7,009 nucleotides of DNA from Candidatus Aenigmatarchaeota archaeon (GTDB lineage: Archaea > Aenigmatarchaeota > Aenigmatarchaeia > QMZP01): positions 1 to 7,009 of the forward strand of contig VGIZ01000029.1 in the NCBI GenBank assembly GCA_016867675.1, given 5' to 3'. Below are positions 1-5,357 of the stretch, piece after piece; the stretch's first letter is position 1, and each line of letters begins with the position of its first letter. Made by a program: the position numbers and the translations under genes. The notes under the pieces were generated by a model. The model worked only from the letters and a program-made list of their open reading frames with translations. It was not told the DNA's origin and did not search any database.

Positions 1-10
1 TAGCAAGCCA

Positions 11-16
11 GAGGAG
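11..16 (+). promoter_or_regulatory. Shine-Dalgarno site of rpS19e
   Basis: GAGGAG lies six bases before the ATG at 23 and supports that start. It matches the purine-rich core of the archaeal ribosome binding site. Confidence 0.55.
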
Positions 17-22
17 ACATGC

Positions 23-439
23 ATGACAGTAAGGGATGTTGACGCGGAGAAGCTCATATTGAAGGCAGCCGAGGAGCTGTCCAAGCTGGAGGAACTGAAG
101 CCACCGCTGTGGTCCGCCTTCGTCAAGACCGGCGTGAGCAGGCAGAGGCCGCCGTCGCAGGCAAACTGGTGGCACATAAGGCAGGCTTCCATGCTGAGGA
201 AGCTGTTCATAACGCAGCGGGGCCTGGGCGTGTCAAGGACAAGGACGATATACGGAGGCAGGAAGAACCGCGGCCACAAGCCCGAGCACAGCTTCCCTGC
301 TTCGGGTTCGGTTGTAAGGAAGTCCTTTCAGCAGCTTGAGAAGGCGGGCTTTGTCAAAACCGAGAAAGGCAAGGGCAGGCTCATAACGCCGAAGGGCCAG
401 AAGTTCCTGAATGAAATCGCGAAGTCCCTGAAGAGTTAA
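23..439 (+). CDS. rps19e: 30S ribosomal protein S19e
   Basis: This is a small-subunit ribosomal protein of the archaeal/eukaryotic S19e family, a winged-helix protein needed for 30S assembly. The 138-residue product is close to the usual length. Family signatures are visible in order: the PPLW segment near residues 27-30, a basic PPSQANWWHIRQASMLRK core at residues 43-60, the RTIYGGRKNRGHKPE block at about 74-88, and the SGSVVRKSFQQLEKAGFV helix and turn at about 94-111. The chosen ATG follows a GAGGAG Shine-Dalgarno match at bases 11-16; another ATG at 19-21 lies out of frame. It is the first gene of a co-directional translation cluster with a PDCD5-like gene, L39e and L31e. The identification is secure. 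Confidence 0.96.
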   Translation: MTVRDVDAEKLILKAAEELSKLEELKPPLWSAFVKTGVSRQRPPSQANWWHIRQASMLRKLFITQRGLGVSRTRTIYGGRKNRGHKPEHSFPASGSVVRKSFQQLEKAGFVKTEKGKGRLITPKGQKFLNEIAKSLKS

Positions 440-504
440 GAGCAGACACCTCCGCTTGACTGAATGAACAAAAGGAGACCGCAAAGAAAGGCAAGGCTAA
501 GGTC

Positions 505-768
505 ATGGTTGACATAAATGAGTTGCGCCAAGCCCAACAGCTTGAGGCGATGAAGAAGCATCTGCTGGGCAAGGCTGTCACGAAGGAGGCGCTTGAGCGG
601 CTCGGCCGCGTGAGGACGGTCAATCCCGACCTCGCGGGCCAGGCGGAGCTCTATATACTCCAGATATATTCGCAGGGCAAGCTGAAGGGTCCTGTGACCG
701 ACCCGCAGATGAAGGATGTGCTGCGGGTGCTCGCGGAAAGGAAGGGCATCAGCATCAGAAGGAAATAA
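505..768 (+). CDS. PDCD5/TFAR19-family DNA-binding protein
   Basis: This is a small helical protein of the PDCD5 family, which in archaea is encoded beside S19e and L39e; its role is often given as DNA binding. The family core is clear: QQLEAMKKHLLGKAVTKEALERLGRVR at about residues 11-37, NPDLAGQAELYILQIYSQGKLKGPVTD at about 40-66, and a basic C terminus ending in IRRK. At 87 residues it is shorter than the roughly 110 usual for archaeal members, because the lysine-rich N-terminal part is missing from this start. The same frame stays open upstream to a TGA at 457-459 and would encode LNEQKETAKKGKAKV, but it has no ATG, GTG or TTG. A good AAAGGAG lies at 471-477, too far from ATG 505. The family call is confident; the start is not. 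Confidence 0.85.
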   Translation: MVDINELRQAQQLEAMKKHLLGKAVTKEALERLGRVRTVNPDLAGQAELYILQIYSQGKLKGPVTDPQMKDVLRVLAERKGISIRRK

Positions 769-831
769 TATAACTTGACATTGCGCATTATCCGAGATAA
801 ACAAGCGCTTTCAAACCAAGAGGAAGAAAGA

Positions 832-1002
832 ATGAGCTCGATAAAACCATCAGGCAGGAAGACGAGGATTGCAGCCGCAGGCAAGAGAAGGTCTGCGCCG
901 CGCTGGGCTGACATAAGGAAGTTCGGCCTGAAGAGGGCGAGGACAAGAAGGATTGGCGTCGACGGGCTGAGGAACTGGAGGCGCAGCAAGCTGAAGGAAT
1001 AG
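832..1002 (+). CDS. rpl39e: 50S ribosomal protein L39e
   Basis: This is a very small, highly basic large-subunit protein that in known ribosomes lines the lower part of the peptide exit tunnel. The 56-residue product is near the usual 50 or so. It shows the family pattern: a basic SIKPSGRKTRIAAAGKRR N terminus, PRWADIRKF in the middle, and the diagnostic NWRRSKLKE ending. The start at 832 is chosen because GAGGAAG at 820-826 is well spaced and because L39e does not extend further upstream; the same frame runs back to 775 but that part lacks family character. It lies 63 bases after the PDCD5-like gene and 22 bases before L31e. A weak AT-rich stretch around 764-775 could be an internal promoter, but this is uncertain. 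Confidence 0.93.
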   Translation: MSSIKPSGRKTRIAAAGKRRSAPRWADIRKFGLKRARTRRIGVDGLRNWRRSKLKE

Positions 1003-1024
1003 GCGTCGGAGATGCTGTGATTTT

Positions 1025-1489
1025 ATGGCCGAAAAACCCACTGAAAAGGTTGAGAAGATTGTCACCATCCCGCTCAGGGCGGGCTGGCTCAAGGAGCCGC
1101 GCGGCGACAGGACCAAGCGCTCCATCTACGAGATAAGGCACTATGTCTTCAGGCACACCGGCGCAGGCGATGTGAAGGTCTCCAAGCTCGTGAACGAGCT
1201 CATCTGGAGGAAGGGCATACAGAAGCCGCCCGGCAGCGTCAAAGTCAAGCTCTCTGTTTCCAAGGACACGGCGAGGGTCATGCTGCCCGACGAAAAGGAA
1301 GAGGTCGTTGAGGAGAAGAAGGGCGCGGCAGCCTCGCTGAAGGGCAGGCTGATGGGCAAGCCCGCTCCTACAAAACCCGCGGCGGCATCTGCGGCAGCAA
1401 AGGCGGAAGCGCCGAAGGAAGAAAGGGCAGCACAACAGCCGGCAGCCAGGGAAGCCCCTGCACCAGCGAACACTTCTCCGAAAAAGTAA
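1025..1489 (+). CDS. rpl31e: 50S ribosomal protein L31e with long C-terminal tail
   Basis: This is a large-subunit protein of the L31e family, located near the exit tunnel in known ribosomes. Residues 10-92 hold the family domain: EKIVTIPLRAGWLKEPR at about 10-26, a basic KRSIYEIRHYVFRHTG segment, VSKLVNELIWRKGIQKPPGSVKVK at about 52-75, and a final strand ending near ARVMLPDE. Residues 94-154 form an unusual tail of about 60 residues, rich in Ala, Pro, Lys and Glu, with low complexity and no predicted fold. Archaeal L31e proteins are usually 80-100 residues, so the tail makes up more than a third of this protein. The ATG has only weak Shine-Dalgarno candidates (GGAG at 1008-1011, GTGA at 1017-1020). 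It lies 22 bases after L39e. Confidence 0.93.
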   Translation: MAEKPTEKVEKIVTIPLRAGWLKEPRGDRTKRSIYEIRHYVFRHTGAGDVKVSKLVNELIWRKGIQKPPGSVKVKLSVSKDTARVMLPDEKEEVVEEKKGAAASLKGRLMGKPAPTKPAAASAAAKAEAPKEERAAQQPAAREAPAPANTSPKK

Positions 1490-1519
1490 GGCAGATAAAC
1501 AAGATAACCAATTATTTCT

Positions 1520-2359
1520 ATGAAACCATTCAAGGAAGCATTAACCAAAGCGCTTGAGGGAAGGATTGACAGCAGGCTCGTAGGCCTTTTGCCTTCGGGA
1601 TTCCAGGCGGTGGGCGACATAGCCATCCTGAACCTGAGGAAGGAGCTTTTTGACAAGGGCGAAATGATAGGCCGCAGCATGCTGGTTTTATACCCGAACC
1701 TGAAGACGGTCTGCGTTAAACTTGACGGCGTCAAGGGGATTGAGCGCGCGCCGTCGCTGGAGAAGGTCGCGGGCGACGGCACAGAGACCATCCACAGGGA
1801 GAACGGCTGCCTCTACAAGCTTGACGTGACGAAGGTCATGTTCTCCAAGGGCAACACGCTGGAGCGCGGCAGGCTCGCGGGCGTCGTCGGGAAAGGCGAG
1901 GTTGTCGCCGACATGTTCGCCGGCGTGGGCTACTTCAGCATCCCCATAGCGAAGGCACACGTGAAGAAAGTTTACGCGATTGAGATAAACCCCAGCGCCT
2001 TTGAATATTTGGAGCAGAACATAGAGCTCAACAACCTCAAGAACGTCGAGCCCTTCTGCTGCGACAACAGGAAGGCGCCGGAAAAACTGGCGCATGTCGC
2101 TGACCGCGTGCTCATGGGCTACCTGCCCGGCACCGACAAATTCCTTGACCCAGCGTTCTGGTTCCTCAAGCCGTCAGGCGGCGTCATACACTTCCACAAT
2201 GTCTATAGAGATAGCGAGCTCTGGAACAAGCCGATAAAAATCCTTGAAGACGCAGGAAGGAGGCACGGCATGAAGCTGAAAATCCTGAATAAGCACATTG
2301 TAAAGCAGTATGCGCCGAGGATGCAGCACGTTGTGATTGACGCAGAATTCAGGCGTTGA
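1520..2359 (+). CDS. taw2: tRNA-Phe aminocarboxypropyltransferase (TYW2/Taw2), wyosine pathway
   Basis: This enzyme of the Trm5/TYW2 Rossmann-fold family probably transfers the 3-amino-3-carboxypropyl group of S-adenosylmethionine to imG-14 at position 37 of tRNA-Phe, making yW-86. Visible motifs are MFSKGNTLER at residues 107-116, DMFAGVGYFSIP at 131-142 (SAM-binding motif I), AIEINPSA at 153-160, MGYLPGTDKF at 199-208, and VKQYAPRMQHVVID at 261-274. The FSxGNxxER form and the GYLPGT motif resemble TYW2; Trm5 methyltransferases normally show FSPR..ER and an NLP motif instead. The 279-residue length fits. It follows L31e by 30 bases with no clear Shine-Dalgarno site. The nearby taw1 supports the role. 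The family is certain; TYW2 rather than Trm5 is likely. Confidence 0.86.
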   Translation: MKPFKEALTKALEGRIDSRLVGLLPSGFQAVGDIAILNLRKELFDKGEMIGRSMLVLYPNLKTVCVKLDGVKGIERAPSLEKVAGDGTETIHRENGCLYKLDVTKVMFSKGNTLERGRLAGVVGKGEVVADMFAGVGYFSIPIAKAHVKKVYAIEINPSAFEYLEQNIELNNLKNVEPFCCDNRKAPEKLAHVADRVLMGYLPGTDKFLDPAFWFLKPSGGVIHFHNVYRDSELWNKPIKILEDAGRRHGMKLKILNKHIVKQYAPRMQHVVIDAEFRR

Positions 2360-2399
2360 TATCCATATACCCACCGCATTGAACAAAGAAACCAAGCGG

Positions 2400-2409
2400 T
2401 TAGTTTTTT
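2400..2409 (+). terminator. Possible T-tract terminator of taw2
   Basis: The + strand reads TTAGTTTTTT about 40 bases after the taw2 stop, just where transcription must end before the opposing methyltransferase gene. Archaeal RNA polymerase can stop at T-rich non-template tracts without a hairpin. The tract overlaps the 3' end of the opposing gene, where it is also coding, so the call is tentative. Confidence 0.3.
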
Positions 2410-3101
2410 GTAAACACCATGATGTACATGGCGCCGTAGCCGCCGAAGACAGGCAGCGTATCAAGCCTGAGGCGGAGTTTCTCGACGAGTGTCAGCTTCG
2501 TCCAGTCACCCCACCGCGGGACATGGAACTTGAACAGCGAAACAAACTTCCCGCATTCCATCCCGTTTTCCCTGAAAAGCTCAACCAGTTCTTTCCTGCC
2601 GAAAAGCCGCAGGTGCATCCTGTTCCCGCTTATAGTTATGGCCTTGTCCTTGGCAGGATGCCTGATGCTGAAGCGCTTCAGCAGGCCGTGGCCTCGGTCC
2701 CAGACAGAAGCAACGGAAATGACGGCAGTGCCGCCTGGCTTGAGCACGCGCGACATCTCGGCAACTGACTTCTCAGCGTCGCATATGTTGAGCGTGCCGA
2801 AGAGGCAAATAACATTGTCAAATGAAGCGTCAGGGAACGGCAGCTTCTCAGCCCTGCCTAGAACGACTTCCTTGCCTGTCTTCTTCGCAATCTTCAGCAT
2901 CTCAGGACTGGGGTCAAGCCCAACTACATCCTTGAGCAGCCTGAGGTCATAGCCTGTGCCGCAGCCGATGTCAAGTGTCCTGCCTTTCAGCTTCCTCACA
3001 ATCCTGTCCTCCTGCCGCTTCAGCCACCACGTCGAAGGCGCGAGCATGTGCCGCCTGTCATACAGGTCATGGATGTTGTCGTAGAGCTTTTCTGGTTTCA
3101 T
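2400..3101 (-). CDS. Class I SAM-dependent methyltransferase (Methyltransf_11 type)
   Basis: This is a stand-alone Rossmann-fold methyltransferase of 233 residues. The SAM-binding motifs are intact: LDIGCGTG at residues 43-50, the acidic ribose-binding GLDPSPEML at 61-69, AEKLPFPDASFD at 84-95, and VLKPGGTAVI at 119-128. The N-terminal YDNIHDLYDRR segment is typical of UbiE-like small-molecule methyltransferases. No substrate motif can be recognised; it is not TYW3, a different fold, nor a Trm5 relative. It lies on the opposite strand between taw2 and taw1, converging on taw2 with a 40-base gap and sharing a 36-base divergent promoter region with taw1. That position raises a tRNA-modification role, but this is inference; a lipid, quinone or other small-molecule substrate is equally possible. 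Confidence 0.85.
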   Translation of the reverse strand: MKPEKLYDNIHDLYDRRHMLAPSTWWLKRQEDRIVRKLKGRTLDIGCGTGYDLRLLKDVVGLDPSPEMLKIAKKTGKEVVLGRAEKLPFPDASFDNVICLFGTLNICDAEKSVAEMSRVLKPGGTAVISVASVWDRGHGLLKRFSIRHPAKDKAITISGNRMHLRLFGRKELVELFRENGMECGKFVSLFKFHVPRWGDWTKLTLVEKLRLRLDTLPVFGGYGAMYIMVFTKN

Positions 3102-3137
3102 TCAAAGCAATATGTTTTTTATAATTAAAGCCAATGC
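3102..3137. promoter_or_regulatory. Divergent promoter region between the methyltransferase and taw1
   Basis: This short gap holds an AT-rich core, TTTTTTATAATTAAA at 3115-3129, that can be read as a TATA box on either strand. Its distance of about 20-26 bases to the start codons on both sides suggests leaderless or nearly leaderless transcripts. For taw1 the spacing fits the second in-frame ATG at 3144 better than the first at 3138. With only 36 bases, the two promoters must overlap, so the genes may compete or be co-regulated. Confidence 0.45.
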
Positions 3138-4046
3138 ATGTGCATGATACCTGACAAGCTGAGGAAGGAGCTGGAACAGCAGCACTACAAGATTGTCGGC
3201 AGCCATTCAGCAGTGAAGACGTGCCACTGGACGCGCCGCGCGCTGGAGGGCAAGGGCGCCTGCTACAAGCAGCTCTGGTACGGCATCCAGTCGCACCGCT
3301 GCATGCAGATGACGCCGTGGGTCGCCTGCGACCAGAAGTGCCTGTTCTGCTGGCGCATCGTCGAGAAAACAGCGCTTGCGAAGCTGAAAGAGTATGACGA
3401 GCCCTCATTCATCATCGACGAATGCATCCGCGAGCACAGGAGGAACATCTCCGGGTTTCCGGGCACGGAGATGACAGACAGGAAGCTCTGGAAGGAGGCG
3501 CAGAACCCGACGAACGCAGCTATCTCGCTCCTCGGCGAGCCCATGATGTATCCGAAGATTTCAGGGCTGATTGACGAGTTCCATAAAAGAAAGATAACGA
3601 CTTTCCTTGTCACCAACGGCCAGCATCCGAGGGAGATGGAGGGTATGAGCGAGCCCACGCAGCTATACATCTCGCTGGATGCGCCTGACAAAGCAACATA
3701 CAAAAAGACCGACAGGCCGTCGTTCAAGGATTACTGGGCAAGATTGCAAAAATCGCTTGAGCTCATGAACTCCTTCAGATGCAGGAGGGTCATCAGGCTC
3801 ACGCTGGTAAGGGGGCTGAACATGCTCAACCCCGAGGGCTATGCCAAGCTAATCGCAAAATCAGGATGCGATTATTGCGAAGTGAAGGCCTTCATGCACG
3901 TCGGTGAGGCGCAGAAGCGCCTCCCCAGGGAAGCCATGCCGTCGCACGATGAGGTCAAGGCGTTTGGGCAGCAAATAGCGAAGCACCTCGGCTACACGCT
4001 CGCGGGCGAGCAGCGCGCGAGCAGGGTGGTGCTTTTGAAGAAGTGA
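3138..4046 (+). CDS. taw1: tRNA 4-demethylwyosine synthase TYW1/Taw1 (radical SAM)
   Basis: This enzyme condenses pyruvate-derived carbons with N1-methylguanosine-37 of tRNA-Phe to form the tricyclic imG-14. The radical-SAM cluster motif CX3CX2C is at Cys64, Cys68 and Cys71 (ACDQKCLFCW). Three further cysteines, Cys29, Cys42 and Cys55, are spaced 13 apart and match those holding the second [4Fe-4S] cluster in known archaeal TYW1. Other signatures are LLGEPMMYP at about residues 141-149, TNGQHP, and the LYISLDAPDKATYKK segment. At 302 residues it is the short archaeal form without the flavodoxin domain of eukaryotes. The start could be Met1 (3138) or Met3 (3144). trm56 follows after 14 bases. 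Pathway partner taw2 lies upstream across the methyltransferase gene. Confidence 0.95.
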   Translation: MCMIPDKLRKELEQQHYKIVGSHSAVKTCHWTRRALEGKGACYKQLWYGIQSHRCMQMTPWVACDQKCLFCWRIVEKTALAKLKEYDEPSFIIDECIREHRRNISGFPGTEMTDRKLWKEAQNPTNAAISLLGEPMMYPKISGLIDEFHKRKITTFLVTNGQHPREMEGMSEPTQLYISLDAPDKATYKKTDRPSFKDYWARLQKSLELMNSFRCRRVIRLTLVRGLNMLNPEGYAKLIAKSGCDYCEVKAFMHVGEAQKRLPREAMPSHDEVKAFGQQIAKHLGYTLAGEQRASRVVLLKK

Positions 4047-4052
4047 AGCAAA

Positions 4053-4057
4053 GGTGA
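4053..4057 (+). promoter_or_regulatory. Shine-Dalgarno site of trm56
   Basis: GGTGA sits three bases before the ATG at 4061 and matches the archaeal anti-Shine-Dalgarno complement GGAGGTGAT. It indicates that trm56 is translated from the taw1 message. Confidence 0.6.
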
Positions 4058-4060
4058 AGC

Positions 4061-4588
4061 ATGAGGATAAAAGTCGTGAGATTGTCGCACAGGCTGTTCC
4101 GAGACCAGCGCATAACTACGCATTGCGCGCTGGTTTCACGCGCCTTCGGCGCAGACGGATTTGTTTACTCAGGCGAGCGCGACACAAAACTTGAGGCCAC
4201 GACAAGGAAAGTTGCATCCAACTGGGGCGGACGCTTCAGCTGCGAATACGCTGACAGCTACATGAGGTTCATCAAGGCGTGGAAGAAAAATGGCGGGCTG
4301 GTCGCGCACCTGACGGTCTATGGCCTGCCTGTCCAGAAAGTTGCACCCAAGCTGAGGAAGCTCCGAAAGCCCCTCCTGCTCGTTGTTGGCGGCGAGAAGG
4401 TCCCGCCCGAGGTGTACCAGGCGGCTGACTGGAACGTTGCCGTAACAGGACAGCCCCACAGCGAGGTTGCGGCCCTTGCCATGATGCTGGACAGGATTTT
4501 CTCTGGCAGGGAGCTGGAAAAGAAATTCCCGAAGGCAAGGCTTGCAATCGTGCCGCAGGAGCGCGGCAAAAGGGTCATAAGAAAATAG
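4061..4588 (+). CDS. trm56: tRNA (cytidine(56)-2'-O)-methyltransferase Trm56 (SPOUT)
   Basis: This archaeal enzyme methylates the 2'-OH of cytidine 56 in the T-loop of tRNAs, using S-adenosylmethionine and a knotted SPOUT fold. The 175-residue product shows the family blocks in order: LSHRLFRDQRITTHCALVSRAFGADG at residues 8-33, HLTVYGLP at 83-90, the VVGGEKVPPEVY loop at 108-119, and NVAVTGQPHSEVAALAMMLDRI at 125-146, whose knot region binds the cofactor. The RDQR arginine and the GEKVP and QPHSEVAAL stretches are characteristic. It starts 14 bases after taw1 with a GGTGA site, so the two are probably one transcript. It converges on the Mth938-like gene with only 10 bases between stop codons. 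Confidence 0.95.
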   Translation: MRIKVVRLSHRLFRDQRITTHCALVSRAFGADGFVYSGERDTKLEATTRKVASNWGGRFSCEYADSYMRFIKAWKKNGGLVAHLTVYGLPVQKVAPKLRKLRKPLLLVVGGEKVPPEVYQAADWNVAVTGQPHSEVAALAMMLDRIFSGRELEKKFPKARLAIVPQERGKRVIRK

Positions 4589-4598
4589 GTTTGCCGGC

Positions 4599-4940
4599 CT
4601 AGCCTGTCACGTGAAACAGGCCCGCGACCTTCTTCCTGTCGGCAACAAGGCCGTTGAATACGTCAACAGCGTTGCGCGTCCTTTCAATAAACAGCCTGAT
4701 GCCCTTGTTCTCAAGGATCTGCCTGACCTCAGGCCTGACCTTGACAGCGCCCTCCATGCCCGTGCCTATCACCACGCAGGCAGGGTTGCCCGCGAGAAGC
4801 GGCACTATGTTGCTGGCCTCGATGATGTGGCTCTTGACCAGATGCTCCACCCCGCCCTTGGCGCTGATGGATACGTCGGAATAGAATGACCTGCCTCCGA
4901 CCACAATCTCGCCGAAATCAACCTTATCTATCTTGACCAT
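4599..4940 (-). CDS. Mth938-like domain protein (DUF498 / AAMDC / NDUFAF3 family)
   Basis: This is a 113-residue single-domain protein of the Mth938-like family, found in archaea, bacteria and, as NDUFAF3 and AAMDC, in eukaryotes. The biochemical function in archaea is not established. Family features are visible: an N-terminal IDKVDFGEIVVGGRSFYSDVSI strand pair (residues 4-25), the VVIGTGMEGAVKV glycine-rich loop at about 56-68, and LENKGIRLFIERTRNAVDVFN near residues 76-96, followed by a KKVAGLFHVTG ending. Length is normal and the domain is complete. An ATTTAAG box about 25 bases upstream suits a leaderless transcript. It is convergent with trm56 and divergent from the cysteine-rich gene cluster. 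The family is secure; the role is unknown. Confidence 0.88.
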   Translation of the reverse strand: MVKIDKVDFGEIVVGGRSFYSDVSISAKGGVEHLVKSHIIEASNIVPLLAGNPACVVIGTGMEGAVKVRPEVRQILENKGIRLFIERTRNAVDVFNGLVADRKKVAGLFHVTG

Positions 4941-4962
4941 ATCCTAGATTGGGCTTCAGGTG

Positions 4963-4970
4963 CTTAAATC
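4963..4970 (-). promoter_or_regulatory. TATA-like box of the Mth938-like gene
   Basis: On the minus strand GATTTAAG ends 22 bases before the ATG at 4940. This is close to the spacing expected if transcription starts at the start codon, giving a leaderless message. Confidence 0.4.
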
Positions 4971-5010
4971 CCGAATTCGCTCGTGCGTCCAAAGATAGCA
5001 AACAGCACAC

Positions 5011-5036
5011 CGAAACAAACCTCCTTTATTTATAAG
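5011..5036 (+). promoter_or_regulatory. Promoter (purine-rich BRE-like plus TATA box) of the cysteine-rich cluster
   Basis: TTTATTTATAAG at 5025-5036 is the best TATA box in the window. A purine-rich CGAAACAAAC at 5011-5020 sits just upstream where a TFB recognition element could lie, with CTCC between. The box ends 22 bases before the ATG at 5059, so the transcript is probably leaderless. No comparable box precedes the second or third gene of the cluster, which suggests one transcript for at least the first two. Confidence 0.6.
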
Positions 5037-5058
5037 GGCTCTAAGCCAATACAATAGC

Positions 5059-5343
5059 ATGAACACGACACTGGCTGTGGTGGTTTCAGCCATAGTAATC
5101 CTGATAGCCGCCCTGGTTGTCATAACCATATTCTCAGGAGGGATAACGCAGGTGGCCACGCTGGCTCAGGCCAAAACCATTTGTTCGACGCAGTACATAA
5201 CAATGTGCCAGAGCACAGGCCAGAAGCCGACCACATGGGACATAAATAACATGAATGTGGCTGGCGACATAAAATCCTGCGCCGAAGCAGCCCCGTCATG
5301 CACATGTTCGACCACGCAGCCTTATGTAGGCTCTTGTCCATGA
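5059..5343 (+). CDS. Small cysteine-rich membrane-anchored protein, copy 1 (unknown family)
   Basis: I do not recognise this 94-residue protein. Residues 4-25 are a single strongly hydrophobic segment (LAVVVSAIVILIAALVVITIF) preceded only by MNTT. There is no charged signal peptide and no archaeal prepilin peptidase site, so it looks like an uncleaved N-terminal anchor, resembling a type IV pilin stem only in general shape. The rest is hydrophilic, with six cysteines at 42, 50, 74, 81, 83 and 93 and a TGQKPTTWD motif at 53-61. This part is probably outside the cell with disulfides (inference). Copies 2 and 3 downstream share the IC...C..TG..P.TWD motif. A TATA box precedes it, and copy 2 follows after 14 bases. 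Confidence 0.8.
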   Translation: MNTTLAVVVSAIVILIAALVVITIFSGGITQVATLAQAKTICSTQYITMCQSTGQKPTTWDINNMNVAGDIKSCAEAAPSCTCSTTQPYVGSCP

Positions 5344-5347
5344 GCTA

Positions 5348-5354
5348 GAGTGAT
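5348..5354 (+). promoter_or_regulatory. Shine-Dalgarno-like site of cysteine-rich copy 2
   Basis: GAGTGAT lies three bases before the ATG at 5358 and resembles GAGGTGAT with one G missing. It supports translation of copy 2 from a shared message with copy 1. Confidence 0.4.
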
Positions 5355-5357
5355 TCA

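Noticed and set aside
464..517. Tiny frame MNKRRPQRKARLRSWLT before the PDCD5-like gene
   Set aside because: It overlaps the PDCD5-like start in another frame, its purine-rich site lies after its ATG, and its basic composition follows from A/G-rich DNA. A regulatory leader peptide cannot be supported.
788..1435. Long open frame on the minus strand opposite L39e and L31e
   Set aside because: It is antisense to two well-identified ribosomal genes, is rich in Arg/Cys/Leu/Ser as expected for a shadow frame, and shows no domain.
1141..1791. Open frame of 216 codons on the minus strand across L31e and taw2
   Set aside because: It spans two real genes and their gap; its Ser/Ala/Phe-rich composition mirrors the codons of the real strand.
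1520..2359. Identification as Trm5 (m1G37 methyltransferase)
   Set aside because: The FSKGN..ER and GYLPGT motifs fit TYW2 better than the FSPR and NLP motifs of Trm5, and taw1 is nearby. Some doubt remains, since archaeal Trm5 variants exist.
2337..2952. Plus-strand open frames opposite the SAM methyltransferase
   Set aside because: The minus-strand product has intact SAM motifs; the plus-strand frames have none and overlap each other.
4588..4601. GCCGGC inverted repeat as a hairpin terminator
   Set aside because: The stem is too short and there is no T-tract on either strand.
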